In this document: positions 13,999-21,570 of the stretch, one piece after another | Layout of the letters: each line of letters starts with the position of its first letter | How positions within the stretch are numbered: the first letter of the stretch is position 1 | DNA from: Bacteroidales bacterium | Lineage (GTDB): Bacteria > Bacteroidota > Bacteroidia > Bacteroidales > Paludibacteraceae | Reading direction: 5' to 3' | NCBI GenBank assembly: GCA_900767385.1 | Contig: CAAFYY010000089.1 | Location: 1 to 23,572 of the forward strand | DNA: 23,572 nt | The notes under the pieces: generated by a model | What the model was told of the DNA's origin: nothing | The model's input: the letters and a program-made list of their open reading frames with translations, nothing else | The model's database searches: none | Program-made: the position numbers and the translations under genes

Positions 13999-15987
13999 AT
14001 GAGAAACCGCTTTGCACTCTTCTGTACCCTTGTCCTGATGGCCCTCATTCTATCGGGATGCAGTGCTACGCGCAAAATCCGTAAGGCAGACCTCAAATTT
14101 GAAAATGGGGCATACCATGCGGCGGCAGAAGAGTACAAAAAAGCTAAGAAGAAACTGAAACCGCGTCAAAAGCCAATTCGTGCGGAAGTCAACTTCAAGA
14201 TTGGTGAATGCTACCGACATACCGCCAATTGGTCGAAAGCCTCCAGAGCCTACAACTCTGCTATCAAAGACAAATACGCCGAGCCGATTCTCTATCTGAA
14301 TGCAGCCCAATGCCTTCACGCACAAGGCAACTACGAGGGGGCCATCAACCTCTACTCCCTGTATCTCGAGACTGACGCCAAGAATGCTTTGGCACTTCAG
14401 GGACTTCAAAGCGCACAGACTTCTGCCGAGCTATTGGCACGTCGCACACGCTATCTCGTTCGCTCTGCCAATTACCTCAACTCACGCAGCAACTCCGATT
14501 TCTCTGCCACCTTTGTCGGCACCGATACCAATACCATCGTCTTTACCACCAACCGCGCTCTGCCGAAGGTGAAGACCAACAAACGCGACGTCAGCCAAGT
14601 GACCGGCGCCGCACACTTCAACCTCTTCACAACCAAGAGGAACAAATCAGGCAAATGGGAGAAACCGTCGCCGCTTGAAGGCGATTTCAACACCACTGGC
14701 GATGAGGGAGCATCGTGCTTCTCCGTTGACGGCAAGACAATGTTCCTCACCCGTTGTGCTGGTGGCTCCCGTGCCGCCGAGATTCTTAGATCGGAACGCA
14801 GCGGTGGAGAATGGAAAGAACCTGTTCCGCAGCAGCTCTTCACGGACAGCACCATCACCGTGGCCCATCCTGCCCTCTCCGTCTCAGGCGACACACTTTT
14901 CTTTGTCTCTGATGCACCGAAAGGTTTCGGCGGCAAAGACATCTGGATGGCCATCAAACTCAGCGACGGCAAATGGGGCATTCCCGAGAATTTAGGCGAA
15001 GGTGTCAATACCGCTGGCGACGAGATGTTCCCGACCATCCATCCCGACGGCTCACTCTACTTCTCCTCCAACGGACACGAAGGTCTCGGCGGACTGGATA
15101 TCTACAAAGCCGTAAGAACCAAATCGGGTCAATGGGTTATTGCCAACCTCCAAGCCCCTATCAACTCCTACGCAGACGATTTCTGCATCCATTTTGATAG
15201 CGACAGAGACGCTGGCTATTTCTCCTCCTCCCGCGGACAAAAACGGGCTGTTGACCGCATTTATCGATTTGAGATGCCCGATCTTATCTTCGTGCTCAAA
15301 GGAAAAGTTGTTGACGAAAGAGGTCACGCTTTGCCTGATGCCATCGTCAAACTCATTGGCAACGACGGCACGAATATCAAACTGCACACTAAACGCGATG
15401 GCACTTTTCAAGTCAAACTCAACAAGAATGCTTCGTATGTGATGTTAGGCACTTGCCGCGGCTTTCTCAATTCCTCGGAAAATGTCTCAACTGTTGGCTT
15501 GGAAGAAAACCAAACTTTCCAAAAAACATTTAAACTCCCAAGTGTCAACAAATCCATCAAGATGGATCATATCTATTATGAGTTCGCCAAATGGAATCTC
15601 ACCAAAGAATCTGAGGAAGAACTTAACGGATTGGTTAAACTGATGAAAGACAATCCGCACATCACCATCGAAATTTCAGCGCACACCGACTCTGTCGGCA
15701 GCGACCAAAGCAATATGATACTCTCGCAGAAACGTGCACAATCTGTTGTCAACTATCTGATAAAAGCTGGCATTGAAGCCGATCGTCTGACACCAGTTGG
15801 CTATGGCGAAAGCAAGCCTGTGGTTGTGGATGCCGAAACGGCTAAGGAATACAAATGGTTGAAGGCAGGCGACGTGCTGACGCCAGAGTTCATCGACGAA
15901 CTCGAGGCCGATGAGCAGCAGATTGCCAACCAGATGAACCGACGGACGGAATTCCGCGTGCTTCGAACCACCTACAATCTCTACTAA
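13999..15987 (+). CDS. OmpA-family lipoprotein, PorE-like (type IX secretion type)
   Basis: The 662-residue protein has the lipobox LSGC, with lipidated Cys at 21. The order of parts is TPR-like helices (about 28-150), a PD40/WD40-type propeller (about 165-420, with GYFSSSRG and GGLDIYKA repeats), a CarboxypepD_reg domain (about 432-510), and an OmpA_C peptidoglycan-binding domain (about 521-662) with HTDSVGSDQSN and RAQSVVNYL. This exact order is that of PorE of Porphyromonas gingivalis, a component that ties the type IX secretion system to peptidoglycan. Other OmpA/PD40 lipoproteins of Bacteroidetes share it, so the assignment is likely but not certain. A short insertion precedes NQMNRRTEFRV at the C-terminus. 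Confidence 0.88.
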   Translation: MRNRFALFCTLVLMALILSGCSATRKIRKADLKFENGAYHAAAEEYKKAKKKLKPRQKPIRAEVNFKIGECYRHTANWSKASRAYNSAIKDKYAEPILYLNAAQCLHAQGNYEGAINLYSLYLETDAKNALALQGLQSAQTSAELLARRTRYLVRSANYLNSRSNSDFSATFVGTDTNTIVFTTNRALPKVKTNKRDVSQVTGAAHFNLFTTKRNKSGKWEKPSPLEGDFNTTGDEGASCFSVDGKTMFLTRCAGGSRAAEILRSERSGGEWKEPVPQQLFTDSTITVAHPALSVSGDTLFFVSDAPKGFGGKDIWMAIKLSDGKWGIPENLGEGVNTAGDEMFPTIHPDGSLYFSSNGHEGLGGLDIYKAVRTKSGQWVIANLQAPINSYADDFCIHFDSDRDAGYFSSSRGQKRAVDRIYRFEMPDLIFVLKGKVVDERGHALPDAIVKLIGNDGTNIKLHTKRDGTFQVKLNKNASYVMLGTCRGFLNSSENVSTVGLEENQTFQKTFKLPSVNKSIKMDHIYYEFAKWNLTKESEEELNGLVKLMKDNPHITIEISAHTDSVGSDQSNMILSQKRAQSVVNYLIKAGIEADRLTPVGYGESKPVVVDAETAKEYKWLKAGDVLTPEFIDELEADEQQIANQMNRRTEFRVLRTTYNLY

Positions 15988-16014
15988 TCAAACAAGAAAA
16001 AGAACAACATAGAT

Positions 16015-16809
16015 ATGGAACAATACCTCAAGGTCTTACAACACGTGCTTGACAATGGCGCAGAGAAATGCGATCGTACAGGCACTGGCACCGTCAGCGT
16101 CTTCGGCTACCAGATGCGCTTCAACCTTCAAGACGGATTCCCGTTGCTTACAACGAAGAAACTGCACACCAAATCAATCATCCATGAGTTGCTGTGGTTT
16201 CTGAAGGGCGATACCAACGTGAAGTATCTTCAAGAGAATGGTGTGAGAATCTGGAATGAGTGGGCCGATGAGAACGGCGACCTCGGTCACGTCTATGGTT
16301 ATCAGTGGCGCTCCTGGCCCGACTACAACGGAGGCTTCATCGACCAGATTCAACAGGTTGTTGATACAATCAAAAACAATCCTGATTCTCGACGTATCAT
16401 CGTCAGCGCTTGGAATGTGGCAGATATCGACAACATGAATCTCCCGCCGTGTCACGCTTTATTCCAATTCTATGTTGCCAACGGAAAACTCAGTCTGCAA
16501 CTCTATCAGCGCAGTGCCGACCTCTTCCTCGGCGTTCCGTTCAACATCGCCTCTTATGCACTGCTCCTTATGATGATGGCGCAAGTCACTGGTCTTGAGG
16601 CAGGCGAGTTTATCCACACTCTCGGCGATGCACATATCTATACCAACCACCTTGATCAGGTAAAGCTCCAGCTTACTCGTGAGCCACGCAAACTGCCTAA
16701 GATGATTATCAATCCAGAGGTAAAAAACATCTTCGACTTCAAATACGAAGACTTCCAACTCGTTGACTACGACCCACACCCACACATCGCTGGCGTTGTC
16801 TCCGTTTAA
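16015..16809 (+). CDS. thyA: Thymidylate synthase
   Basis: The 264-residue enzyme has the same length as E. coli ThyA and makes dTMP from dUMP with methylene-tetrahydrofolate. Seen are RTGTGT near 21-26, the active-site PPCHALFQFYV with catalytic Cys146, the QRSADLFLGVPFNIASYALL segment, HTLGDAHIYTNH and the C-terminal DYDPHPHIAGVVSV. Folate reductase, a usual neighbour, is absent. The gene sits between cell-envelope genes with gaps of 27 and 23 bases, in the nadC run. Confidence 0.98.
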   Translation: MEQYLKVLQHVLDNGAEKCDRTGTGTVSVFGYQMRFNLQDGFPLLTTKKLHTKSIIHELLWFLKGDTNVKYLQENGVRIWNEWADENGDLGHVYGYQWRSWPDYNGGFIDQIQQVVDTIKNNPDSRRIIVSAWNVADIDNMNLPPCHALFQFYVANGKLSLQLYQRSADLFLGVPFNIASYALLLMMMAQVTGLEAGEFIHTLGDAHIYTNHLDQVKLQLTREPRKLPKMIINPEVKNIFDFKYEDFQLVDYDPHPHIAGVVSV

Positions 16810-16832
16810 TAATATAATATAATATTGTATCA

Positions 16833-18068
16833 ATGAGAAAATTGTTCTACATACTGATAATGCTTCTGATGACGTGCCTCCCTTTGATGGCGCAGCGTCA
16901 GATTGTCGGACATGTTGTTGACGAAGAAGACCAACCCGTTTCCTATGCCAGCGTCTATTTCAAGACAAAACCTGAGAATGGCACCGTTACGGACAATAAT
17001 GGCTACTTTCGCGTCGTTTTCAACGACAACGATTCTCTCATTGTCTCCTTCATCGGCTACGCCACGAAGAGTTATGCTTCTCGTCGTCTGACGGAGGATG
17101 TCCTACAGATTCGTCTCAAACAGCAGCCTATCATGCTTGAAGAGACCGTTGTGGCTGGCAAAACAACGCGCAACAAACGGAAGGCAATGAAGGACCTGCT
17201 CCGCTTTACCCGCCAGAGGATGGATGTTGACTTCCCCGACGACAACCAGAAATACCGCGTCCACTCTTCGTTTAGAGTCAAGAGCAACGGCGAATTGCTT
17301 GGTTTTGACGAAATCATCGGTCATATCGTCGAACTCCACGGCAAAGGTCAAAATGGCTACGATTCTATACAGATAAAAGCCGACTTAGCACGACGTTACA
17401 TCAACCAGACCACTGCCGATAAAATCCCCGACGTGATGGATAATCACATCGGTAAGCAAGACAAATCCAACATTGAGAAGATTGACGCAGGCTCTCTGAT
17501 GCATAAATACCTGTGGGGTGGCAGCTACAAACAGATGTTTGACAAGCTCGCCGAGAAACCAAAACACTGGAGCGTCTCGAAGGAAAATAACGACATCACT
17601 GTGCTGACCTACAAAGAGACACGCAACATACTCGGCATCTTCAAACTTACGATGACCGTCAACTATATCATCGACGCATTCAATTATAGTATCAGCCGTA
17701 TCTCTGAAGAGGCTATCGTCTACTTCAATATACCATTCGGCTACAAACTCAATAAAGACGAACTCTCCGTAGTCAACCTCCTCTCCATCTCTGGTCAGGA
17801 TATTGAGCACTTCCGTCTGAAACGGGGTACAGTCAACTTCCGTCGCAACGTCATTTTCACTAAGACAACAGACAACACGCTGCGTGTCAAAGAGAAAAAC
17901 TTGACGTTCAACATGAAAGCCGAAGAGAAAGAGGGGCAGACCATCCAGATGAGCAGTAGCGCTTCTGCAAGGGTCTTGAGACACGAGCGAAACGCCAGGG
18001 CCTTCTCCTCACGCGTCCTGAAGATTCATCCTGAATTAGAAACAATAACAATCGATCAAGTCAAATAG
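16833..18068 (+). CDS. Secreted protein with CarboxypepD_reg-like domain
   Basis: The 411-residue protein has a signal peptide ending in LMAQ. Residues about 21-105 form a CarboxypepD_reg-like beta-sandwich, the form that precedes many TonB-dependent receptors: IVGHVVDEEDQPVSYASVYF, GTVTDNNGYFRVVF, DSLIVSFIGYATK. The rest (about 115-411) is mixed alpha/beta and not recognisable to me. It lacks the long barrel of DUF5686-type relatives. The likely place is periplasm or outer membrane. It lies 19 bases before a barrel gene, and the two may act together. Confidence 0.85.
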   Translation: MRKLFYILIMLLMTCLPLMAQRQIVGHVVDEEDQPVSYASVYFKTKPENGTVTDNNGYFRVVFNDNDSLIVSFIGYATKSYASRRLTEDVLQIRLKQQPIMLEETVVAGKTTRNKRKAMKDLLRFTRQRMDVDFPDDNQKYRVHSSFRVKSNGELLGFDEIIGHIVELHGKGQNGYDSIQIKADLARRYINQTTADKIPDVMDNHIGKQDKSNIEKIDAGSLMHKYLWGGSYKQMFDKLAEKPKHWSVSKENNDITVLTYKETRNILGIFKLTMTVNYIIDAFNYSISRISEEAIVYFNIPFGYKLNKDELSVVNLLSISGQDIEHFRLKRGTVNFRRNVIFTKTTDNTLRVKEKNLTFNMKAEEKEGQTIQMSSSASARVLRHERNARAFSSRVLKIHPELETITIDQVK

Positions 18069-18087
18069 ATAACTAACAATATCATCT

Positions 18088-19890
18088 ATGAAATTGAATA
18101 TGAGACCTACTGTCAAGGCCTTGGTTGCTGCAGCAGCGCTCCTTGTGTCCGCCGCCGCCTTCGGTCAGAACAAAACTACCACTGCCAAGGATACGACCGT
18201 CAACCGTAAGGTGCAGATTGAGAAAGACTACGAGCCAGAGATTGGCACACACAAACGGGCCAACATCGACCTCGTCGTAGAGAAACCCAAGGTGGAGCCT
18301 GCACAGACGGAATACAGCCACTACACTATCTCAATGAAACCGGAACAGCAAGCTACCACCATCAATGCCACCAAACCTTGCGACACCACACTCAACCACG
18401 AGACACCACGTAAGGGCTTCGCTCGCCTCGGCTTCGGTCCGTATTGGGTGGAGATGTTCGACTTCTGGTATCCTATATTAAATAGTAAGGAGGGATATTT
18501 CGACGTGGGCGTTCACCACAACGGCGAACTCCAACCAGCCAACAACAAACACGAGGCAAAACAATATCTCAATACCGGTGTTGACATCAACTTCAACAAG
18601 AGCTTCAACCCAGGAACGCTCTACCTCAACCTCGGCTATCAAAACGAGTGGTTCAACTACTATGGCGACAACGACCTCGGTCCTGACAGCTATCAGTATC
18701 TCAATGTTGAGAACCAACCCATTTATCGTTATCAACTCATGCCTGCTCACCAGTCGTTGAATCGCATTGCCTTCACACTCGGTATGCGTAGCAACGGCCT
18801 CCTCCCTTCCAACTGGTTCTACGATGCTTCCCTCGCTTACAATGTGCTGACCACTGCCAACCGTCTGCAAGAGCATCAGATTCGCGGTGACGTCAACACC
18901 GGCATGATGGTGGGCATGCACCGTCTCAATATCAATCTCACTCTGTTAGGCATCCTCTACGGCAGTCAGAGTTGGGAGGAACAGACACCGCTCACAGAGG
19001 TCAGCTATCCGACCGCTCATCGCAACAACGGCGTAGTCACCCTCGCCCCTTCCTATCAGATGCACTGGAAGAATCTCAACGTCAACCTCGGTGTAAAAGC
19101 CAACTTTGCCTTCGTGCAACACCGCAACATCGCCATCTCTCCCGACGTGAAGATCGACTATACCGTCTCCGACATTGTCAATTTCTTCGGTGGCATCACT
19201 GGCGACTACCAGATCCACTCACTCTGGAATATGTTGAATGAAAATCGCTACTATGCCGTTGAGAACGCAGCCTACAACAACACCTACATCCCTATCGATG
19301 CCTTCGTAGGCTTCAAACTCAAACCAATCAAGGGTCTCAATATCACCGCCGATTTCCACTACGAGATGATGAAAGACGCAGCGTTCTATCGCAACAACGA
19401 CTACCTCGGTGTAGATAACATCTATCACTATAGCAACAACTTCGTAGCCGACCATGCCGATGCCAACCTCTTCACCATCGGTGTCAAGGCAAGCTACAAC
19501 TACAACGAGCGATTCCTCGTCTATGCTGCCATGCGCTACAACAAATGGCAGGTTAACGACAGCCTCGTCCTTGCTTGGCACAAACCGACTTGGGAGTTTG
19601 CCCTCGGCGCTCAGGCACGCATCTACAAAGGCCTCTCTGCCAATCTCGATTTCGTCTATCATTCGTTGTCTAAGAACAACCTCGGCCGCAACATCAACGA
19701 GCAGAGTCTCGTAGAGGTGGGTCCGATGTACGACCTCAACCTCGGCGTCGACTATCAGTTCGAACGCAACTGGTCGCTCTTCCTCCAACTCAACAACCTC
19801 GTAGCCATCGGTGGCATCAACTACCAGCCTTGGTATGGCTACAACACCATCGGCTTCAACGCCATGGTAGGTGCTAAGGTACGCTTCTAA
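18088..19890 (+). CDS. Outer-membrane beta-barrel protein, TonB-receptor-like without plug
   Basis: The 600-residue protein has a signal peptide ending in AAFGQ. The N-terminal VNRKVQIEKDYEPEIG and VVEKPKVEPAQTEYSHY match in style a conserved Bacteroidetes outer-membrane family often called TonB-dependent receptor. There is no CarboxypepD_reg or plug domain in this chain. The body is rich in aromatic, Asn and Tyr alternating strands and ends in GAKVRF, with the terminal Phe of outer-membrane barrels. It is probably an outer-membrane porin or transporter; the substrate is unknown. Gaps are 19 bases to the preceding gene and 16 to the next. Confidence 0.85.
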   Translation: MKLNMRPTVKALVAAAALLVSAAAFGQNKTTTAKDTTVNRKVQIEKDYEPEIGTHKRANIDLVVEKPKVEPAQTEYSHYTISMKPEQQATTINATKPCDTTLNHETPRKGFARLGFGPYWVEMFDFWYPILNSKEGYFDVGVHHNGELQPANNKHEAKQYLNTGVDINFNKSFNPGTLYLNLGYQNEWFNYYGDNDLGPDSYQYLNVENQPIYRYQLMPAHQSLNRIAFTLGMRSNGLLPSNWFYDASLAYNVLTTANRLQEHQIRGDVNTGMMVGMHRLNINLTLLGILYGSQSWEEQTPLTEVSYPTAHRNNGVVTLAPSYQMHWKNLNVNLGVKANFAFVQHRNIAISPDVKIDYTVSDIVNFFGGITGDYQIHSLWNMLNENRYYAVENAAYNNTYIPIDAFVGFKLKPIKGLNITADFHYEMMKDAAFYRNNDYLGVDNIYHYSNNFVADHADANLFTIGVKASYNYNERFLVYAAMRYNKWQVNDSLVLAWHKPTWEFALGAQARIYKGLSANLDFVYHSLSKNNLGRNINEQSLVEVGPMYDLNLGVDYQFERNWSLFLQLNNLVAIGGINYQPWYGYNTIGFNAMVGAKVRF

Positions 19891-19906
19891 TCTCGCGCTG
19901 CTGACG

Positions 19907-20317
19907 ATGCGTAAACTGCTATACATCTTCGGACTTTTACTCACGTTTGCCACAGTCAATCAATTGTGGCTCAACGGTCGTGCGGCTCAACAGAATCTGG
20001 AGTCTGACGAGACCGTTCAATACGTCAGTAAAGCCGAAGATGATGGCAGCGCAGAGCTTCCATTCAGCGGAAGTATCTCGTTGGCATACAATCTCTCGCA
20101 TCAACTTCTTGAGATACAACTAAAAACAAGAACGCAGTCATCCATTCCTTCATTTCGACATCGTTCTTCCAATAGCAATTATAAGATACAGGCAAAAAAT
20201 CAGCAGACCTTATTAGTCACACTGTTACAAGCCATTGAACGAACTGAAACTGCACCCTTTGCCTTCTCGTCGCCATGCCTTTATTACGTCTTTGCATTGC
20301 GGCGAATACTCTGTTAG
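19907..20317 (+). CDS. Small secreted or anchored protein, unknown
   Basis: The 136-residue protein has an N-terminal signal or anchor segment (MRKLLYIFGLLLTFATVNQLW). The middle is polar and Ser-rich, and the end reads SSPCLYYVFALRRILC. The C-terminal PCxYYVxxLRRIL pattern fits a short Bacteroidales family as I remember it, but I cannot name it. The ATG at 19907 lies 16 bases after the barrel gene; an in-frame earlier start would overlap that gene. It probably belongs to the same transcript. Confidence 0.68.
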   Translation: MRKLLYIFGLLLTFATVNQLWLNGRAAQQNLESDETVQYVSKAEDDGSAELPFSGSISLAYNLSHQLLEIQLKTRTQSSIPSFRHRSSNSNYKIQAKNQQTLLVTLLQAIERTETAPFAFSSPCLYYVFALRRILC

Positions 20318-20349
20318 ACCACTCCCCTAATCCATATTCTTTTCTTCGC

Positions 20350-20372
20350 GTCCGAGAGCCTCTCTTTCGGAC
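20350..20372. other. Hairpin between two small genes
   Basis: GTCCGAgag at 20350-20358 pairs with ctcttTCGGAC at 20362-20372, with a 2-base bulge and a small loop. No T-run follows on the plus strand, so it is not a classic terminator. It may be an RNA processing or stability element inside the operon. Confidence 0.4.
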
Positions 20373-20421
20373 TCAATCCTATTGTATATCATTGAAATCA
20401 AACAAAATTAAATTCCTGAAA

Positions 20422-20820
20422 ATGAAATTCTCATCATTGGCCATGTCTACTGACGTGGCGCAACAAAAATGTATATCAGTCAAGAAATCGTTTTTCGGTC
20501 TCTTCACCACGGCCACCTTCAAGCCAACAGCAAGTAAACTAAAGTGCGAAATGCTTTACTACAACACAGAGCATGCCAACCTCTTGCTTCAACTATTGCA
20601 TTGCGGAGGAAAGGAGCGAAATCAGGTATGTGCCCAGCATCGTCCCGTCCAGGATCTCAACGGCGGCGAACGGTTGGATTGTTGCTACTCCAATAACGGC
20701 AGTTTCGTTGCCTTGCAACTGTTTCACTATGCCGACTTCCAATTTTTCCCTCGCACCGAAGTGTATTACTTCTATGGCACCGAAGCCCTGCAAATCCTTG
20801 ACTTCCTGAATCTGAAGTAA
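20422..20820 (+). CDS. Conserved protein of unknown function, cytoplasmic
   Basis: The 132-residue protein has no signal peptide. Phrases such as STDVAQQKCISVKKSFFGLF, KLKCEMLYYNTEHANLLLQL, ERLDCCYSNNGSF and YYFYGTEALQILDFLNLK look like a real, well-folded protein. It has six cysteines, including a CC pair. I do not recognise the family. The ATG at 20422 is preferred to an in-frame start at 20275, which would overlap the preceding gene by 43 bases. It is the last gene of the long run, 104 bases after its neighbour, and ends 10 bases before a strong hairpin. Confidence 0.72.
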   Translation: MKFSSLAMSTDVAQQKCISVKKSFFGLFTTATFKPTASKLKCEMLYYNTEHANLLLQLLHCGGKERNQVCAQHRPVQDLNGGERLDCCYSNNGSFVALQLFHYADFQFFPRTEVYYFYGTEALQILDFLNLK

Positions 20821-20830
20821 CTCCTAAAAC

Positions 20831-20865
20831 GAAACGGAGACAAGCCCTCTGCTCGTCTCCGTTTC
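20831..20865 (+). terminator. Strong hairpin terminator ending the nadC run
   Basis: GAAACGGAGAC (20831-20841) pairs perfectly with GTCTCCGTTTC (20855-20865) around a 13-base loop. On the plus strand CATTTTG follows, and on the minus strand GTTTT, so it could work in both directions. Confidence 0.75.
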
Positions 20866-20893
20866 CATTTTGTAAACACACTCAAACCACTGC

Positions 20894-20992
20894 TCAAAAA
20901 CGGAGATTAAGAAAGCCCGCCGCCCCCAGCAGCTCCCCGTTGGAAGAAGCCGCCGTCGGTGCGATAGCAGCGATATCGTAGATTTTCGGCAT
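20894..20992 (-). CDS. Possible 32-residue small ORF in a GC-rich patch
   Basis: The ORF runs from ATG at 20992 to TGA at 20894. The product is Ala/Gly-rich and mildly hydrophobic: MPKIYDIAAIAPTAASS at the start and FLNLRF at the end. The underlying DNA is far richer in G and C than the flanks. No promoter or ribosome site is seen for it, and it lies head to head with the promoter of the next plus-strand gene. It may equally be a non-coding or dispersed element, since the opposite strand is also open over most of the patch. Confidence 0.25.
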   Translation of the reverse strand: MPKIYDIAAIAPTAASSNGELLGAAGFLNLRF

Positions 20993-20998
20993 GATTTG

Positions 20999-21029
20999 TT
21001 GCTTATACAACGACTAATGTGTACTTTTG
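20999..21029 (+). promoter_or_regulatory. Bacteroidetes promoter of the small chimeric gene
   Basis: TTG (20999-21001), 20 bases, then TACTTTTG (21022-21029) fits the consensus in both boxes and spacing. The expected leader before the ATG at 21120 is about 85 bases. Confidence 0.7.
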
Positions 21030-21119
21030 CAGCTAAGAAAAGGAGAGGAATGGCGCAAGACCGCTAAACCTCTACCCTCTCTGCATGTCAAAGAATCAAA
21101 AGAATATAACACAGAAGAA

Positions 21120-21434
21120 ATGAAAAAGATTAAACTCATGGCCCTTGTCATGTTGCTGATGATGGCGGGATTCTCCTCTCCCCTGTCGGCAACCAGGCCA
21201 GTCAGCTATGTTCATAAACTCTTGGACCTCGAGGGTTGTCAGATGTCATTCAGCGTTACACAACTGGACACCATATATTATATAGTAGTGTGTGCTGAGT
21301 CGGACCGTCTCCGTTTCATCGACGAGCCGAAGATGAAGATGGTGAAGAATTCTTTGTGGGTGAGTTTGACCCAGAAGAGTTCCCGGAACCAGATGTTAAG
21401 CATTATACCAAAGAGGAGGTGGCTCGAATCTTAG
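21120..21434 (+). pseudogene. Small secreted-protein gene, 3' end frameshifted or fused
   Basis: The 104-codon frame starts with a signal peptide (MKKIKLMALVMLLMMAGFSS) and a plausible domain with LLDLEGCQMSFSVTQLDTIYYIVV and ESDRLRFIDEPKM. After about 21340 this frame loses coding character (a basic, Ser-rich tail). The frame shifted by -1 becomes convincingly protein-like (EFFVGEFDPEEFPEPDV, then KHYTKEEVARILAQRGC), running to TGA at 21470-21472. The switch point lies in a GAAGAT-repeat stretch (21329-21349). A frameshift, or fusion of two gene remnants, explains this best. The original family is unknown to me. Confidence 0.5.
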
Positions 21435-21517
21435 CACAAAGAGGCTGCCCAGATCCATGCTTTAATTTTTGATGCCCTATTTATAGTTTCATTTTTAACA
21501 GAACTCTTTGAAAAGCA

Positions 21518-21549
21518 AAACGGAGATGACTGTGTGGTCATCTCCGTTT
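21518..21549 (-). terminator. Hairpin terminator between convergent genes
   Basis: AAACGGAGATGAC (21518-21530) pairs perfectly over 13 bases with GTCATCTCCGTTT (21537-21549) around a 6-base loop. On the minus strand TTGCTTTTC follows, 22 bases after the stop at 21571. It can also end plus-strand transcripts. Its arm repeats the ACGGAGA motif of the terminator at 20831-20865. Confidence 0.78.
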
Positions 21550-21570
21550 CGTATATATAGGTATGTGAGA

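Noticed and set aside
19219..19959. Minus-strand open frame of 246 codons opposite the barrel gene
   Set aside because: The plus-strand barrel has a signal peptide and C-terminal Phe; the reverse frame is Val/Glu-rich, as expected from the complement of Asn/Tyr-rich codons.
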